Assembly: GCA_002254975.1 (NCBI GenBank)
Contig: NJEB01000078.1
Coordinates: 1-7,360, forward strand
Origin: Candidatus Hecatellales archaeon ex4484_218
GTDB lineage: Archaea; Thermoproteota; Bathyarchaeia; Hecatellales; Hecatellaceae
Length of the DNA stretch: 7,360 bases
Reading direction: 5' to 3'
The position numbers and the translations under genes are program-made. The stretch's first letter is position 1. The number at the start of each line of letters is the position of its first letter. This document shows positions 5,334 through 7,360 of this stretch, in pieces. The notes under the pieces were generated by a model. That model was not told the origin of the DNA, searched no databases, and worked only from the letters and a program-made list of their open reading frames with translations.

Positions 5334-6401
5334 ATGAGAAAGCTTCTATATGTTGTTTTGGATGGTTTAGGAGACCTTCCTAATCCAAGATTAAATGATA
5401 AAACACCTTTAGAAGCTGCTAAAACTCCAAGAATGGATTTTCTTGCTGAAAAGGGTAAAACTGGTTTAATGTATCCTATAAGGAAAGGAGTTGCTCCTGA
5501 ATCTGATGCTGCTGTTCTTAGTATTTTAGGTTATGACCCTTTTAAGTATCATTCTTCAAGGGGTGTTGTTGAAGCTGTTGGTTCTGGTTTAGATTTTAAG
5601 TATGGAAATCTTGCACTTAGATGCAATTTTGCAACAGTTGATGAAAAATGTGAATTTGTTTTGGATAGAAGAGTTGGAAGAAATCTTACATCTGAAGAAG
5701 CATTTAAACTAGCTGAAGCTATCAACAAAAATGTTAGACTAACCTACGTTCCTTCCACCTTCATTTTTAAAAGTACAACAGCTCATAGAGGTGTACTTTT
5801 AATTAAAAGGTTGGATGGAAAACTTTCTGGAAAAATTACAAACATCGACCCTGCCTATACAAGAACCTTAGAAGGTGTTGGAGTTGCAAAAGCTCAGACA
5901 AAAATGAAGATTGAAAAATGTTTACCTATGGTTAATGATGAAGAAGCAAAAATTGCAGCTGAACTTGTAAATGAGTTTGTGGAGAAAAGCCATAAAATTT
6001 TGGAGAAACATGAGGTAAATCTAAAAAGGCTAAAGGAGGGAAAACCTCCAGCAAACTATGTTTTAACTAGGGATGCTGGTGATAATCTTCCAAAATTTCC
6101 AAGTTTTTGGGAGCTTTACCATTTAAGGTTTGGTTGTATGGTTGAAATGCCTGTTGAAAGAGGAATAGCCTTATTATGCGGAATGGAGGAAATTCCACTT
6201 CCACCACCAACAGGAAACCTTAAAACCGACTATATTATTCGAGCTGGAAAAGTTTTAGATTTTCTTCAAAAAACTTTCCTAACAATTTCCTTGCTTAAAC
6301 CTATTTTAACTAGAAAATCATTGGTTTTCTTTAAGTTTTTTCCCTCTACCTTAAATTTTTTGGCGATGTTTTGGATGGTTTCAACATATTCCCAAGGATA
6401 A
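5334..6401 (+). CDS. apgM: Archaeal 2,3-bisphosphoglycerate-independent phosphoglycerate mutase, C-terminally truncated
   Basis: ApgM interconverts 3- and 2-phosphoglycerate in glycolysis and gluconeogenesis; it belongs to the alkaline-phosphatase superfamily and is normally about 400-410 residues. The N-terminal part is intact: metal ligand Asp10 in VVLDGLGD, catalytic Ser57 in APESDAAVL, YHSSRGVVEAVGSG (72-85), and the lid-domain sequences THRG-like TTAHRG (148-152), NIDPAY (170-175) and FPSFWELYHLRFGC (255-268). Homology stops near residue 312 (about 6270). The expected continuation, with the GPDxxGHDGD, ADHS and final His metal ligands, is missing. The last 43 or so residues of the open frame are only the antisense of the neighbouring phosphoribosyltransferase gene. 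The product therefore lacks most of its metal site and should be inactive. TATA box and GAGGT support the start. Confidence 0.9.
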   Translation: MRKLLYVVLDGLGDLPNPRLNDKTPLEAAKTPRMDFLAEKGKTGLMYPIRKGVAPESDAAVLSILGYDPFKYHSSRGVVEAVGSGLDFKYGNLALRCNFATVDEKCEFVLDRRVGRNLTSEEAFKLAEAINKNVRLTYVPSTFIFKSTTAHRGVLLIKRLDGKLSGKITNIDPAYTRTLEGVGVAKAQTKMKIEKCLPMVNDEEAKIAAELVNEFVEKSHKILEKHEVNLKRLKEGKPPANYVLTRDAGDNLPKFPSFWELYHLRFGCMVEMPVERGIALLCGMEEIPLPPPTGNLKTDYIIRAGKVLDFLQKTFLTISLLKPILTRKSLVFFKFFPSTLNFLAMFWMVSTYSQG

Positions 6402-6829
6402 ACAACCCATTCCTTAACTTCATGAACATAATAATTTGGACTATATTTACTCCAAGGTTTTTTATGTAATGTTGCAGTTTTAACGTTCAACTTTTTCCCT
6501 TTTAAACTATTAAAAACAAGCTTTAAAGTTTCACCTGAATCAGCAACATCATCCACAACCAAAATATTTCCTTTTTTAGGAAACATGGAAAAAGGTTGAA
6601 TTATTCTAGGTTTTTTCTTCCTAAAACCTTTATAAGCTTTAACTTTAACTGTTACAAGTTTTAAGCCACCCCAAAGCTCACTTAAAATTTTTGATGGTAA
6701 ATAGCCTCCATCCAAAACAGCGATGATTATGGTTGGTTTAAACCCGTCCTTAACAATTTTTTCCCAAAGCTTAATTGAATCTATATAAACCTGATTTAAC
6801 TTTAAAACCTTAAAATTTAAAGTTTTCAA
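6266..6829 (-). CDS. Purine-type phosphoribosyltransferase
   Basis: This is a 187-residue type I phosphoribosyltransferase, likely a hypoxanthine/xanthine-guanine salvage enzyme of the archaeal COG2236-like group, transferring ribose-5-phosphate from PRPP to a purine base. Key features are the flexible substrate region IIIAVLDGGYLPSKIL (34-49), the PRPP-binding motif ILVVDDVADSGET (89-101) and the C-terminal WVVYPWE (141-147) typical of this group. The start is TTG (6827-6829), with AAGGG about 10 nt upstream on the minus strand. The stop TGA (6266-6268) lies inside sequence that reads as apgM on the other strand, exactly at the apgM break. The last few residues (RKVF) may therefore be set by the junction, though the length is normal for the family. 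The base specificity is not decided by sequence. Confidence 0.86.
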   Translation of the reverse strand: MKTLNFKVLKLNQVYIDSIKLWEKIVKDGFKPTIIIAVLDGGYLPSKILSELWGGLKLVTVKVKAYKGFRKKKPRIIQPFSMFPKKGNILVVDDVADSGETLKLVFNSLKGKKLNVKTATLHKKPWSKYSPNYYVHEVKEWVVYPWEYVETIQNIAKKFKVEGKNLKKTNDFLVKIGLSKEIVRKVF

Positions 6830-6862
6830 CGGTTTTTCCCTTAAGGTTTTGGGTAGAAGTTA

Positions 6863-6880
6863 AGTTTAAAGTTTAAAACA
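6863..6880. promoter_or_regulatory. Divergent promoter region between the phosphoribosyltransferase and ParB-like genes
   Basis: AGTTTAAAGTTTAAAACA gives TATA-like boxes on both strands. For the plus-strand gene the box at 6871-6880 is about 28 nt before the ATG at 6903, predicting a leaderless mRNA. For the minus-strand gene the box at 6863-6870 predicts a start near 6840 and a leader of about 10 nt carrying AAGGG. Confidence 0.4.
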
Positions 6881-6902
6881 TACCCTACCTAATTAAACAT
6901 TC

Positions 6903-7360
6903 ATGAAAAAAGTTGGTGAGATTAAAGAGCCTTTGTTTGGCTACATGCAAGAGGTCGTGGTTGTTCCCGTAGAAAATCTTAAAGTTATCGAGGTCCAAAG
7001 AAAACCTTCATCTTACCATGTTCGAAGATTAGCTGAATCTATGCGTAAGATAGGTTTTACAACCCCTGTTATTGCTGTAAAGGAGAAAGATGGAAACAGC
7101 TACATTATAATTGATGGGCAACATAGACTTCTTGCTGCAAAAGAGGTTGGAATAAAAGAAATTTCATGTATTGTTATCCCTGAAAAATATGCTCATGACC
7201 TAATGGAGTTAAACATTGAAAAACAAATGTCTCTTAGAGAAAGAGCTTATGTTGCCTTAAATGTTTACCGGATGTATCTTGAGGAAGATAGCTCCATAAA
7301 TGAGGATGACCCAAGAATTCTTGACTCCATAGAGTTTCCCTACTATGTAACTCTTGGAAT
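6903..7360 (+). CDS. ParB/Srx-superfamily N-terminal domain protein, 3' end outside window
   Basis: The frame is open from ATG 6903 to the window edge (152 codons seen). Residues about 18-92 form a ParB/sulfiredoxin-like domain: VVPVENLKVIEVQRKPSSYHVRRLAESMRKIG, then TPVIAV, and the nucleotide-binding signature IIIDGQHRLLAAKEVGI (68-84) with DGQHR at 71-75. The following helical segment (VIPEKYAHDLMELNIEKQ and RERAYVALNVYRMY) resembles what follows this domain in chromosomal ParB-like archaeal proteins. Known members include DNA segregation CTPases, nucleases and the archaeal ADP-dependent serine kinase, so the domain alone does not fix the function. No ParA is visible. The predicted leaderless promoter supports the ATG. 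Nothing is known here about the C-terminal domain. Confidence 0.82.
   Translation, partial: MKKVGEIKEPLFGYMQEVVVVPVENLKVIEVQRKPSSYHVRRLAESMRKIGFTTPVIAVKEKDGNSYIIIDGQHRLLAAKEVGIKEISCIVIPEKYAHDLMELNIEKQMSLRERAYVALNVYRMYLEEDSSINEDDPRILDSIEFPYYVTLG

Noticed and set aside
6271..6401. A genuine novel C-terminal domain on ApgM
   Set aside because: These codons are the exact antisense of the phosphoribosyltransferase C-terminus, which is a recognisable protein; the tail has no features of its own.
1..7360. CRISPR array, insertion sequence or att site
   Set aside because: No spaced direct repeats, transposase or integrase fragments, or terminal inverted repeats with target duplication were seen, including at the two deletion joins.

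Overview
This is an AT-rich archaeal window (about one-third G+C by eye). The gene content is diagnostic for Archaea: EF-2, prefoldin beta, a KEOPS Pcc1 subunit, a Brix-domain ribosome-biogenesis protein, an archaeal-type phosphoglycerate mutase (ApgM) and HxlB of the archaeal ribulose-monophosphate route. The EF-2 sequence and the many TTG/GTG starts fit a TACK-group archaeon, perhaps Bathyarchaeia-like, but that placement is an inference.

Layout, left to right. 1-1578 (minus): EF-2 in two pieces. The GTPase domain and start of domain II (619-1578) run directly, with a frame change, into domain IV onward (1-632); most of domain II and all of domain III are missing. 1680-2279 (minus): hxlB. 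2281-2377: a spacer with two inverted repeats and a terminator-like hairpin. 2378-3710 (minus): a prefoldin-beta/DHH-phosphoesterase pair overlapping by 11 nt. 3829-4038 (plus): a small two-helix membrane protein. 4056-5167 (minus): a compact operon reading Cys-rich unknown protein, Brix protein, Pcc1. 5168-5333: a divergent spacer with a G+C-richer leader that folds into a long hairpin ending 6 nt before the Cys-rich gene. 5334-6401 (plus): apgM, missing its C-terminal quarter. 6266-6829 (minus): a purine-type phosphoribosyltransferase overlapping the false tail of apgM head-on. 6903-7360 (plus): a ParB/Srx-domain protein running off the window.

Most genes serve translation and protein quality: EF-2 (translocation), Brix protein (rRNA/ribosome assembly), Pcc1 (tRNA t6A modification) and prefoldin (co-translational folding). 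The DHH enzyme is plausibly for nucleotide or RNA turnover. HxlB, ApgM and the phosphoribosyltransferase belong to sugar-phosphate, glycolytic and nucleotide metabolism.

The two most striking points are (1) two normally indispensable genes carrying large clean deletions in one 7.4-kb stretch, with otherwise intact reading frames, and (2) the hairpin leader in front of the Cys-rich/Brix/Pcc1 operon, whose two G-U pairs exist only in RNA copied from the minus strand. Six of the eleven genes start at TTG or GTG.
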